Position numbers and translations under genes: made by a program
Assembly (NCBI RefSeq): GCF_001949145.1
Contig: NW_019091465.1
Span: forward strand, 1,197,125 to 1,261,124
Direction of reading: 5' to 3'
DNA: 64,000 bases
DNA from: Acanthaster planci
Taxonomy: Eukaryota > Echinodermata > Asteroidea > Valvatida > Acanthasteridae
Shown: one piece after another, positions 1 to 64,000 of the stretch
How positions within the stretch are numbered: the stretch's first letter is position 1
Layout: each line of letters begins with the position of its first letter
The notes under the pieces: model-generated
The model's input: only the letters and a program-made list of their open reading frames with translations
Told to the model about the DNA's origin: nothing
The model's database searches: none

Positions 1-199
1 TCGAAAAAGAGGAATAGGTCCTACTACTAAAATTCCACTCAGTGGAGCTAGGCTGTAGGCGACACAAACAATTTCTCGTAAATAATAATTTCTTTTGAAT
101 GACACATTCTGTATGCAACCGGATACCGAGCCCTGGGTAACCTCTTACACCATAGGCCTGTGACACCTTCACGAAACATAAAGCTGCTCATATTGGGAT

Positions 200-481
200 T
201 CAATTGTAAACTCTTTCAGCAGTATGGGCATGGCTCAGGCCCTGCATGCCTCCTGGGCCCTGGTCATGTTGGTGGTACTGCCTACGTTGTCTTCCCGGAG
301 GTGCAACTTTCAGCCTCTGTCTGACATCTCCAGACACGAGCCGAGACTCAATCGGCGGCTGCAGGGTTAGTGACTGCCAAAACAGCTTTGCACACGCCCG
401 GTCTTCATCGCTACACCCACTGAAAACGGTTCTTCCGCCTTGCTCGCAAACTGGTTCAGTCACGGTGATGGTGGCTGCCAT
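200..481 (-). CDS. Possible small or first-exon ORF, unrecognised
   Basis: This 93-codon frame starts at AAAATGGCAGCC, a good Kozak context. It begins MAATITVTEPVCEQGGRTVF, is CpG-richer than its surroundings, and becomes Q/H/R/G-rich near the end. The same start sequence also fits a YY1 motif, common just downstream of animal transcription starts. No domain is recognised and no convincing donor was seen. It could be a first exon of a neighbouring gene running left, or chance. Confidence 0.2.
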   Translation of the reverse strand: MAATITVTEPVCEQGGRTVFSGCSDEDRACAKLFWQSLTLQPPIESRLVSGDVRQRLKVAPPGRQRRQYHQHDQGPGGMQGLSHAHTAERVYN

Positions 482-670
482 TTTGGCATAATTATCACGC
501 TTGTTGTTTTTTTTTGTCGTTTCACTCAGTTGTCATGTAGGGCGCCACCAAGGAAGTGCCAGCTCCAACGTCGCGACGTTTCATGATGGTTGTTTTGGAG
601 ATGGGCTACGGCTACGTCTATTACAGCCGTATTATTTCCAGTGGGCAAAGACAGACCCGGCACTAGAACA

Positions 671-764
671 TAATATAAAATCAGTGCTCTGGAATATGTG
701 GCAATCACATATTCCAGAGCACTGATTTATCACATATCCCAGAGCACTGATTTATATTATATAC
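671..764. repeat. Perfect 23-bp hairpin plus an extra arm
   Basis: Positions 678-700 and 706-728 are exact reverse complements around a 5-nt loop (gcaat). A third arm at 731-758 repeats the right arm with one change (ATATCCCAGAGCACTGATTT). The outer TAATATAAAA and TTTATATTAT also pair. It could be the relic of a small palindromic transposon or a hairpin RNA. Confidence 0.7.
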
Positions 765-1139
765 TTGTCAACATTCTGATCACGGTGCTACGCAGCCCTT
801 CCATATTTTTTATTAGGCAACAGATTTGCATCCGCCCCCATGTCCAAAATACTTGACTGCGGCTTGAAATTACGCACAACTCCATGAGGAAGACTCATCT
901 TTTACAGGGTCTAATTTCAGCGTATCTTTAGTTGTCGATACAAAAAAAAAAACTGAAGTGAAATTTAAAGATACAAGAGGTGAAAGATCACGCAAAACGA
1001 GCGAAAAGGTAACAGTGGACCTGCAGCAGGCACAATTGCCCCAGAGTACTCAAGCCAGTGGCCGTGGCCGAGTAGTGTACTGAACTCGCACCAGCAGGAT
1101 GCATCGATTGCATGGATGATCGATTAAGTCCACGGGAAC

Positions 1140-1268
1140 GTAGGCCGTGTGCAAATCACTTGGCTGCGACCTGAAACTACGTATAAGTCGACGGTATAGT
1201 GGGCACAGCCATTTTCCATAAGTCGTGTAATTTCAAGCCACAGCCGAGTAATTCGGACACGGCCTTAC
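1140..1268 (+). mobile_element. Inverted-repeat MITE
   Basis: Arms of about 50 bp (1140-1189 and 1217-1268) are imperfect reverse complements, sharing AGGCCGTGT, CGGCTG and TTGAAATTAC-type blocks. A third, related arm occurs at about 841-880, suggesting a second, eroded copy beside it. Confidence 0.6.
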
Positions 1269-3946
1269 AAACTGGCGTTTGTTCATGTGAATAGAGGGCG
1301 CTCTCCATCTTTTCCGAGGGCGTTTTGGAGGATGGGCCATAAAAATTTATTAGCCATTTTATGACACTGAAATTACCACTGAAAATTACAGAGTTTAACC
1401 AGGAAATACTACAGAGGGGAAGGGACTGTGTTTTCCTTCGTAGGTGCCTTGCAAGCTCGGTCCAGTGATTAGGTATGATGTTAACATCTATGCGAAAGGA
1501 TTTGAATCTGGACGAATGATGGGTCTATGTGTTCCCGTAGGAAATGGATGTTTCATTTTTGCACAGGCGCACATGGACGTTGGTACATGGTGGTTGTGGC
1601 ACTCCCAAAATGGCGGATTTCCTGGACTGATTGCCCAAAGGCTGGCTGCGTTGATGACAACAGCCAACATCACTGTGTTTGCACTGAACATCTAGTTCCA
1701 ACAATAAAGACGTTACATGCGATAGCAAATCAACCATAGTTGCAGTACATGCAAATCCCAGGGCAGCACACCACGCTGTTTATTTGTTCGATTGTTTCCA
1801 TCTGCTTGCTTTTCCCAAAGCACCATCATGACCCCTAAAAAATAAAGAAAAAAAAGAAAAAAGTCGTTTGGTGAAACCAACAACAATATGGGCCCTGTGT
1901 ATAATGGCATGAACCGTTTATCTATACTCACTACCCACGGTCAAGTAACAATACTGAGAGTACTGCACAACACAAACTTTCAGTTAAAAACCCCAAACAT
2001 ACCTGTACTCAAAATGAAGATCAAGACCCCCCCCCCAAGATACCAGTAACAGTACAAGGCAATCCAAAGGGCCATGTGCCCAATACCCTGAGGAGTAGAA
2101 AGGGGTATAGATTTCGGGGGATTTTCTGTCCTCATTAAAAAACAAATCACGTTCTTTGATAAGTTTGAGTGTTAGTAAACTTTCAATATATATTTGCTAG
2201 AAATGGAAATACCGAAGGGCTTAGAGGGCGTGGTCTTAAAAAAAAGTATACAGTCTGAAGCTGTAGGGGGTACCAGAAACGTACAGTTCAGTTCCTCTTC
2301 ATTTTCTGTGTATACACAACGTCACTTGTTTCTTTTAAACACTTTTGCCCCTATTCAGTTTGTTTTGTCATATCTTATCAGTGAAGCCCACTTTATTTGC
2401 GTCTATACCCATCCATTTATTTTAGTTTCCAGTGCAGTTTACTTTTTCCTGTCCGTATTTAAGTTGTATCATAAACATCACTAATGGAAGGCAGTTCTTT
2501 GAAAAACTGTTTTATTTTGTGGCTTTGATAATTTTGTTGGCAGTTTCAATGGTCCTGTGCATGATGGAGATAAAATTTCATGTCAATAGTCCCAAAGCTC
2601 ACACATGAATCTGTTGCAAAAACAACCCCCAAACCAAACTTCCGTTTACACGAACAATCCCACGGATCTCCCTGTGACTGACTCTTTCCGTTTCTTCCAA
2701 TTTCTGAAGAATCGCCCATTTTTGCCCCCGCCCCGCTCTCTACAGTTTCTCCACCTTGAAACCCACTCGGTGGACAATATCGGCACAACACTGCGGTTTG
2801 GATTCCCCACCCTAACAGAGAAAAATATCACTCCCGCGCGCGCGCGGGTAGTACCCCCATCATCGAAGAAATTTAATCCCCTGAGTGCCAACGATGAGGT
2901 ATGCATTGCGCTACACTCGTCAATTGAATACAATCGCGCCCAGTGGAACGGGGGTTCGTTTTAAAAACCCACTTTGCCTGTCAATACATCCCATTGAATA
3001 AAAGGAAAAAAATAAATATATATATCCCACTTCAAGAACCAAACAAAAGTCCAGCGAATGCCGCCTGCCTTCTATCGGGTGGCCGTGTTTCTTAACCACG
3101 GCTGACCTTTCCAGCTACCGTGGGGGAGGCAAGGCGCCGGGCCGGTACGGTTCACATTCGGTGGGATTTCATTGTGCCGAGCCGCGCCACTCGCAGTTAA
3201 CGACCCCCCCTCCCCATTGACAATGCCTTTGATCATCGTACATGTACATCCGCTGCTAGGGAGATGTCGGGCGTCAAGAGTGTGTGGGAGTAGTGCTGAT
3301 GCATGACGGTAAGCGGAACTAATCTATGAAAACTCTGATTTATCGACACCAGAGTGCCATTAATACGTCTCGAACAAAACAGCACTCCCCTAATTTTCGG
3401 TTTCAAGTAAAATGAAAATGAAAATTGCTGCAAATGCCCTCAAAGTATGGGTGTTTTGCCAAATTTGCGTGACATTACGGAATTTTGGGGGGAGGATTTG
3501 AAGTTTGATTTTATTTTCATTTGTAACTACTATGTACAATTGTAATGAAAACAAATTAAATACGAAATGATGGCGACATATTATCCAGGATTTTTTCAAG
3601 TAAAATGTAGTGAACAATTATTCTGATTGCACATTAGTTTGAAAAGGTTTGCTGGGCAAACCTAGAATATTCAGGGCATGCACCCAAATTTTAATTCTGT
3701 AATTACATACACCATTTCAAAATTACCGGGTCTGTACTGTTTGTAAACCAGATTAGTTAGAGGTTTTGTACTCGATCACGGACCCCTTATCCACTTCCCT
3801 TTTCATACACATCCAGTTTCTCCAAATCCCGCAAAGTTACTTTTTTTTTCCAGTGTCACTGTTTTGAAGCTGAGGCTGAAGCCCACATGGGGGGGGGCTG
3901 TCAACATGTCCACCTTTTTACCACAGCAGGATGTTGCATAAACAAC

Positions 3947-3970
3947 ACTCTTATTAACGAGGTTCGACTG
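3947..3970 (+). mobile_element. Tc1/mariner-type MITE, terminal fragment
   Basis: CTCTTATTAACGAGGTTCG followed by ACTG is one terminal repeat of the family seen at 50009. The rest of the element is absent. It supplies the tail of the minus-strand frame 3901-4350, which argues against that frame being a gene. Confidence 0.55.
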
Positions 3971-4553
3971 CGCCCGTTCTGACCTTTAATGACCATTAAA
4001 TCTAATACACTTGGCAACAAACCTTTAACCTGACGCTGATGATTGCTGGTATTTAGAAATGTAGACGATAATTGTTCCATGCTAAAAACAGCAGCGACAA
4101 CTTGATAACATTTGGCCGACGCGGATAATGAACTATCAAAAAACGCCCCCAATCGATTGGACAAACACTTGAAACAGGGTTCTCCCCCAAAGCGACAAAT
4201 CTCATCTAAGCTTGTCATGGATACTCCAGTCCCCCCCCTGTCCAACTGACACGCGAGTACGGTCCACTGGTCGTGGACGTTCAGTCTTGTGGGTGGCACG
4301 CGGCCGCGGGGAGACAGAAGCATACCCGCGCGCGCCTTCCAAGAAGGCACATTAAAAATCGCGTTTCAAGAGACCGCCCTGCTGATGAATAGGGCGTGCT
4401 GGGGAGCCGACAGTGATGGGATTTGGTAGGGGGTGGGGATCATCAAAAGCCGCCAAGACAGCCTGTGACGCGTGACTTCCATATTAAGCCCAAACTTGTC
4501 ATCGACACGCGCGATGTTCAAACAATACAACAAATCGATGGAAAGCTAAAAGT

Positions 4554-4721
4554 TAGTCAAACCTCGTTACTAAGAGGTCCTCGGGGCTAATTAACTTGTT
4601 ATAACAGGAACCTTGTATTATTAGGAAGGAAAACAATGGAAAACAAAGGATCGAGACCAAACTTTCCTTGTTCTAAGCAGAAATCTGTATTTGTGGTGCT
4701 CTTGTTAACGAGGTTTAACTG
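4554..4721 (+). mobile_element. Tc1/mariner-type MITE, diverged copy
   Basis: It aligns with 50009-50186 along its length, sharing GTCAAACCTCGTTACTAAGA at the left, TTGTTATAACAGGAAC inside and GTTAACGAGGTTTAACTG at the right. The first terminal base has mutated, and no TA duplication remains at the left. Confidence 0.7.
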
Positions 4722-6158
4722 TGCAAAATTCGCACTGTGAGTTAACCATGTATTCTGGAGTTCTGAACATCTCCAGAAAAAAGACAGTTTTTTGAAACAA
4801 TCGACAGCTCATTAAACCAGGCAACTGACATTGATGCTGGTTCTATGAGGCCTCACGGTGCTTCGTTTGCCCTTTCTTGAGTTCTATATTTAACACCCCC
4901 CTCAACTTCATGAGCTGTAACTAGTGGCATTGACCGACTGGATTCACTGATTATGCAATAGATTGACTTATTACGATATCTAACCAATCATTCCACAGAT
5001 TAACCAGCGACCAATTGACTAATAACAAGCCAACAATAAAAACCCATTATGTAAACTTGGGTTTAAAACTGTCCAACAACTTGACAAAACGCACACGTTA
5101 GATCCACCCTTTACTTGAATGAGCATTTTCTTTATTATCACAATGCACCCTACCAATCTGAAGCAATCAGATAAATGTGTTGGCAGAACCTTCTGAATAC
5201 TTTTTCCTGACTCGATTAACACATTCTCATTTCATTACAGAGCCACTGAAGTTTTTTCTCATAGTATTTGCTTCTTACTTCAATTTAAAACTGACAAACA
5301 GTCGATCTCGAAAAATCAATCACATGTACTCAGGTATTTTTTGTTTACAGTTGGGTAACCTTTAACAAAAGGAAATCTACAGGCATTTACATTTGGCGAG
5401 GTCACGTGAAACTGGGATCATCTGACAAGTGGGCAATTTGCCACGGCAAAAACTAACAGGTGCACAAACTTCACGTGCATTTTTTTTACAACCGCATTAA
5501 ACCGGCAGAAGTCGGCATTAAAATAAAATGGGTCTTAACGGCCATGACCTGTTGAGCCGCTGAATATCATGTCTCTCCTTCAAGCAAAAAATTCCACAAT
5601 GACACAACAGAACACTTCAGTATGCCATTCGTATCACACGCATAAAAAAATTACCAGACCTAGAAAATAGACAGGAACAAAAGCACACAAACTTGTATAG
5701 ACTCTTCAAAATAGGAGCGGGAAAAGTACGTTTAATTTTTTTGTCGACTTTAAAGTAGCTTTTTGATGTCACAAAAGTAGAAATGGTTTGGAGTTGCTGG
5801 TCGTCTGGCTTCTTTTTTCCCGCTAAGTTGAACATATATTTTAACAAATCACAATAACAAATAAAATGTCCTCTTACAAATAATTCACGCTTAAATGTAC
5901 AATCGTTTTGAAGAGGGAAACATCTTTTTTCGGATCCTCTGAGGTTCTTACCACAAATGGGACAAACAATTTACAGAAAAGGACTTGTTTTGTTCAGTGT
6001 TATTTACATCATTAAAATGCTATATACATGTAGTTGGAGATCTACACCTCTAAGAACTTGGCCTGTGTCAACATTTTGATGTGGAATGACATAAACTATT
6101 TGGGGAAAATTCATTCAGCGCAGGATCATCAACAAATGATTTCCTTTTGTCATGTACT

Positions 6159-6172
6159 GTTGCCATGGGAAC
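6159..6172 (+). promoter_or_regulatory. RFX X-box-like palindrome
   Basis: GTTGCCATGGGAAC fits the RFX X-box GTTNCCATGGNAAC. It lies in the 3' flank of POLR2H. Motif evidence only, so it may be fortuitous. Confidence 0.25.
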
Positions 6173-6808
6173 TAAAAGTACAAAGTAATGTAATAAAACT
6201 AATACGGGAAGGGGAGGTTGAGCCAGTCAGAAATGACTCTTCCAAACAAAAAACGTATTCCACTTACTGCAGAATTTAAATAATATGTAACCCTGCCCTC
6301 CAATAAGACAGTCAACCTTTTCCGGGGTTTAACAGTAACACTATTCCTGAATCCTTTTTAAAGTTTTGAGAAAATGTCTGAAACAACACGGGCAATTCAC
6401 AATACAGTGCTCCAACAAGAAATTGACACAGAGAGGCCATTTGTTAAGTTTGCGGTGGATAAAATCATGGCAGCCTTGTGATGCGACTTGCATCATTGGA
6501 ACGTGTGCCAGTAAGGAACTTGGGAAATTTAATGGATTGGGTCATTCAATGCAATACAAAAAGAAATGATAAGTTACATTTGCTCAGTCGAAAACTGATT
6601 ACAAATCTTCTTAACAAATATCAGGAATGATTCCAATTCCCCCCACGGCCAGCAAGTAGAATTTGTCAACCATTTCCCACAAAGCACTGCCAAAACTGGC
6701 CTTCCCATGGCAACCTCTGGGAGTCGCACTGTACTGCAAATTGCCCGTAGGAGGCAGAAAAAGTAAACCTCTGATTGAAGGGGGGAGGGGCGGGGGGATG
6801 TCAGGATT

Positions 6809-61428
<54,620 letters not shown>

Positions 61429-61640
61429 GTTGTAACTTGCTGGCGTTCCACCCGGCTTCTTGTTAACGTACGCGCGTATCTCGCGGTGTCTGGCGCGGAT
61501 TCGCGAGCGCAAGTGCCGGGTTGGCTAGTTCTGGCCATTAGAGGGGGCTATTTCAAAAGACGATCGTGCGCGAGTGCGCGGCAAAAAGTACGAGTCTCGG
61601 TCCAGAAAACGCATGTTAAGTGCGGCCTTTCAAGATAAAA
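61429..61640 (-). promoter_or_regulatory. POLR2H promoter-like CpG-rich flank
   Basis: This stretch immediately upstream of the start codon is much richer in CpG than the rest of the window, for example around 61460-61512 and 61558-61585. No TATA box is evident. It includes a CTCF-like match at 61535-61548 (ccattagagggggc). A CpG-rich, TATA-less start region is expected of a housekeeping gene. The exact transcription start is not visible. Confidence 0.55.
61535..61548 (+). promoter_or_regulatory. CTCF-like motif
   Basis: CCATTAGAGGGGGC differs at two positions from the common CTCF core CCACTAGAGGGCGC. It lies about 110 bp upstream of the POLR2H start codon. This is a motif match only. Confidence 0.25.
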
Positions 61641-63697
61641 CAATTCTTCTTTGCCCTTATGGCATACTATGGGTTAGCAAAAAAGGAGTAAAGTCTAAAA
61701 GTTCAAAATGAACTTTCGAAGGCAATTTCTATGAGAATATCTTCAAGACCTTTATTTCTCTGGGAACGAGTTTTGTTGATGGCCTCCATCTGCAGAACGG
61801 ACGTTTTATTAAGTGTTACGACATCAGAGTTAGAAAGATCATTTTTTTCCGACGTTGCACATCAACTGATAGTTCAGCGTGAAAAAGTGCTTTGCGACAA
61901 TATTGGAGAAATTCTAGTGGGGGATCAGCTCTGGCTCTTTTAAGGTGTAAATGTACTGAACGTATGGTCTATATTACTGGGATAAAAAGACTTTTCAGTC
62001 AGACACCCTTGCGAATAATTGAGTGAAGGTAAAAAGATGGGTGGGAGAAAAGGGCATTATGGCCCTGTGTCCCCCACTGTCCAGGGCGACGAAAATTTGG
62101 GAGAGGTATGGACGTCTAACCACGTGCCCCACTGTAGCCTTCACTATCACTGAGACTTTCTCATTTCCTAAGAAATTTCCCTTTAAATTACATCTTTCAA
62201 TGATCGAAACTCGGTTAAATGCGTTGTCAAGCCATGCACCTTGAACAGGAGGTTTTCTTTGCTGCTGGTCGACGTGTGACTTGTAACGCTTTCTTTGTTG
62301 TTCAATTACTTTTGTGTGAAATTTATTCGTGTAGGCCTTTTTCATTTTAATTTTACACGGGTTGGTGTTAACTATAAATTTTGTAAATTATTTTGATACG
62401 ACAAATACAATGAAATGCTTTTTTCCACAGTAGGCCTAATTACCTCATCATCCTACACAAACAACTAAGGGGTTATTCCATGAAATTCTTCACTATAAAA
62501 AAGTAGGCGTACTGGAACCAAATTTGCTGATCACTTCGCATAATTTAAACTACAGAGTGGTCAATTATTGGAACGATCTCCCGGGACCTCTTGTATCTCC
62601 ATTCTTTCAGACTTACTTGAGAGTCCTTCCCGTCGGAGAAGAGGACCAATCGATCAAACGGCCAAGTAAAGTTTAGCGCCTGTATTTCAGGACCACATTG
62701 CAAAAAATAAGATGTCAGTAACTTTAATTTTGTGTGTTTGCTATCAACGACAACGCCTAAATAGGTTATGGTCTTTTGACGTCACAGTCGTGTTTTTCCG
62801 AAAAATTCTTTCAAAATGGGCATTTGTCCCATTAGTTTTAAATAAGGTACATCCTGTATAGAATTTTCTTTTAATATTATGTCTTATTATTCGGTGTTCT
62901 AACAGCTGGGTGAGATTTTAAACACTTGTTGTGTTAGGTTTTTTTTTTACTTTTGTACTGACGGCCGGCCATAGTTTTTAGCATGCACTTGTAATCGAAA
63001 AATAACCAAAGGTGATAATTTCTGCACATTTCGGCAGCCCATACTAGCTTCAGATTTTGGACACTAAGGTCGAGTTCGGGTTGTCCGTTCTTGACAGGGG
63101 TTTCGTGTTCTCGCGTTCGAACGGCGGGAACACGACCCAAGAACACTGTTCTTGGAACAGGATGCACACATAATCTCCTCGTCAGGATTTTACACGAACA
63201 CACGGAAAACCTCGTAGAATTTGATTGTTGAACAGCCGCAAAAAGTACCGATATAGCTTTTAAAAGCCGAAGATAACATAAAATAAAAATAAAGATAAAA
63301 TTAACATTAATAGCCTAATTTTCCATGACAGAAATGAATGTTTTAAATGGAAAAGAAATTAGCCCAACATTAACTCTTGAAGAATGCACAAAGACGCTGC
63401 CATGTTAGGGCCTACATGTTGCTTGCCACAAATAACTACTAGCGCTAATAACCGGTTGTACGTATACATTCCCGGCGTTCGAGCGACCGACTCACGAACA
63501 ACAAATCGAGCTGTTTGTGAACAAACGAGAACAAGCCGCCCAAACTCTACCCATGGTTGTTCATGATGTGTACAGTAGGGCGAGCAGCTATTGTATACCA
63601 CTTGGCAGAGTGCGCTGTACTGGCAAATTCACCTGCCTGTTTGTTTCCAACGACGGTGACACTCATGTCGCAGCTCGACCTGTATATAGAGCAAGGA
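61641..63697. other. 5' flank of POLR2H, no gene recognised
   Basis: Apart from the LINE-like relic at 62470-62640, nothing is recognised. Two overlapping frames (61731-61943 plus, 70 codons; 61995-62345 minus, 116 codons) have no domain I know and no obvious splice or promoter context. Confidence 0.5.
62470..62640 (+). pseudogene. Possible LINE ORF2 C-terminal relic
   Basis: An open stretch contains NYRVVNYWNDLPGPLVSPFF, resembling the FSQRVVNxWNSLPxxVVxA motif near the end of many LINE polymerases. Only about 50 codons remain. It lies in the 5' flank of POLR2H. Chance similarity is possible. Confidence 0.4.
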
Positions 63698-63951
63698 CGT
63701 ATATATAAAAAAATCTGGACTCGCAATGCCCTTAATCAGCTTAAAGAGATCTTTGAATCCACTAGCGGCCATTTTACCGAGCCAAATACAAAGCTTGCCC
63801 GGCAATGCCCGCCTTTGTTCTCCCTGGCGTCAATAGAAGCGAGCCAATCCGCGCATTTGTATTCGGCTCGGTAAAATGGCCGCTGGTTGGCTTCTATTTC
63901 CCACAAAGGCGTTGCAAGTCCAGGGTTTTTTTTTCTTTTATATATATACGT
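63698..63951. mobile_element. Foldback/MITE-like element, about 250 bp
   Basis: The outer arms ACGTATATATAA with TCTGGACTCGCAATGCC (63698-63730), and their inverse near 63908-63951, enclose inner arms 63764-63792 and 63856-63884. The inner arms match at 28 of 29 bases as inverted repeats. A second motif at 63811-63848 reappears inverted at 63885-63915. The inner arm contains a YY1-like AAAATGGCCGC. No coding frame. Confidence 0.65.
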
Positions 63952-64000
63952 TCGTGATATAGCGCCTGAAAGTTGACCCCTGATGGCGCGCTTCCAGCAC

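Larger units (their letters stand above)
1..6808. other. POLR2H 3' UTR and downstream flank
   Basis: No gene is recognised. Near exon 4 this is 3' UTR of unknown length. Beyond it there are MITE relics (3947-3970, 4554-4721, 1140-1268), a perfect hairpin (678-728) and a short (CG)n palindrome at about 2835-2849. A 149-codon minus-strand frame at 3901-4350 ends inside a MITE terminus and has no family resemblance. One GC-richer minus-strand frame at 200-481 is listed separately. Confidence 0.7.

Noticed and set aside
1811-1840. AFPKAPS reading, considered as the ERGIC2 N-terminal exon (DAFPKVPES)
   Set aside because: A stop follows at once and the flanking residues do not match ERGIC2.
2000-2090. 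Possible minus-strand exon before a CAG/GTATGT donor
   Set aside because: It contains a homopolymer G run, only one frame is open, and there is no homology.
3901-4350. 149-codon minus-strand open frame
   Set aside because: It has no recognised domain, and its last codons are a Tc1-type MITE terminus (3947-3970). Its composition fits chance.
61995-62345. 116-codon minus-strand frame in the 5' flank
   Set aside because: It begins with a charged stretch that looks superficially protein-like, but no family is recognised and it has no splice or promoter support.

Overview
The window is animal (metazoan) nuclear DNA. It is AT-rich, gene-sparse and intron-dominated, with two assembly gaps, many short transposon relics and dense runs of the palindrome ACATGT. 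The abundance of that palindrome, the tRNA-derived SINE type and the proteins suggest a marine invertebrate, probably a deuterostome such as an echinoderm, hemichordate or amphioxus. The species cannot be fixed from the sequence alone. There are no prokaryotic operons, no CRISPR array and no intact virus.

One gene can be read completely. It is POLR2H, which encodes RPB8, the small OB-fold subunit shared by RNA polymerases I, II and III. It lies on the minus strand. Its 456-nt coding sequence (151 residues plus stop) is split into four exons: 61428-61356, 33622-33539, 26164-25984 and 6926-6809. All junctions are GT-AG, the reading frame is preserved at each, and the introns are about 27.7, 7.4 and 19.1 kb. 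The gene therefore covers 54.6 kb, about 85% of the window. The sequence to its right (61429-64000) is the 5' flank, with a CpG-rich promoter-like stretch. The sequence to its left (1-6808) is 3' UTR and downstream flank.

Inside POLR2H intron 1, on the opposite strand, is one exon-like segment (57934-58102) whose translation resembles the first luminal part of ERGIC2/Erv41, an ER-Golgi cargo-receptor subunit. It has an acceptor and a donor, but I could not find the other exons here.

The rest is mostly small mobile-element debris. There are three roughly 320-bp TTAA-flanked piggyBac-like MITEs, two of which bracket POLR2H exon 3. Two 59-bp palindromic mini-elements share the same ends. Also present are Tc1/mariner-type MITEs, a pair of GGGCCCAATTTCA-ended MITEs, other inverted-repeat elements, a roughly 250-bp foldback element at the right end, three tRNA-derived SINEs and two LINE reverse-transcriptase tail relics. 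Minisatellites with periods of 13, 20, 21 and 31-32 bp occur. Most other open frames are short, of low complexity, or made of these repeats, and I do not call them genes.
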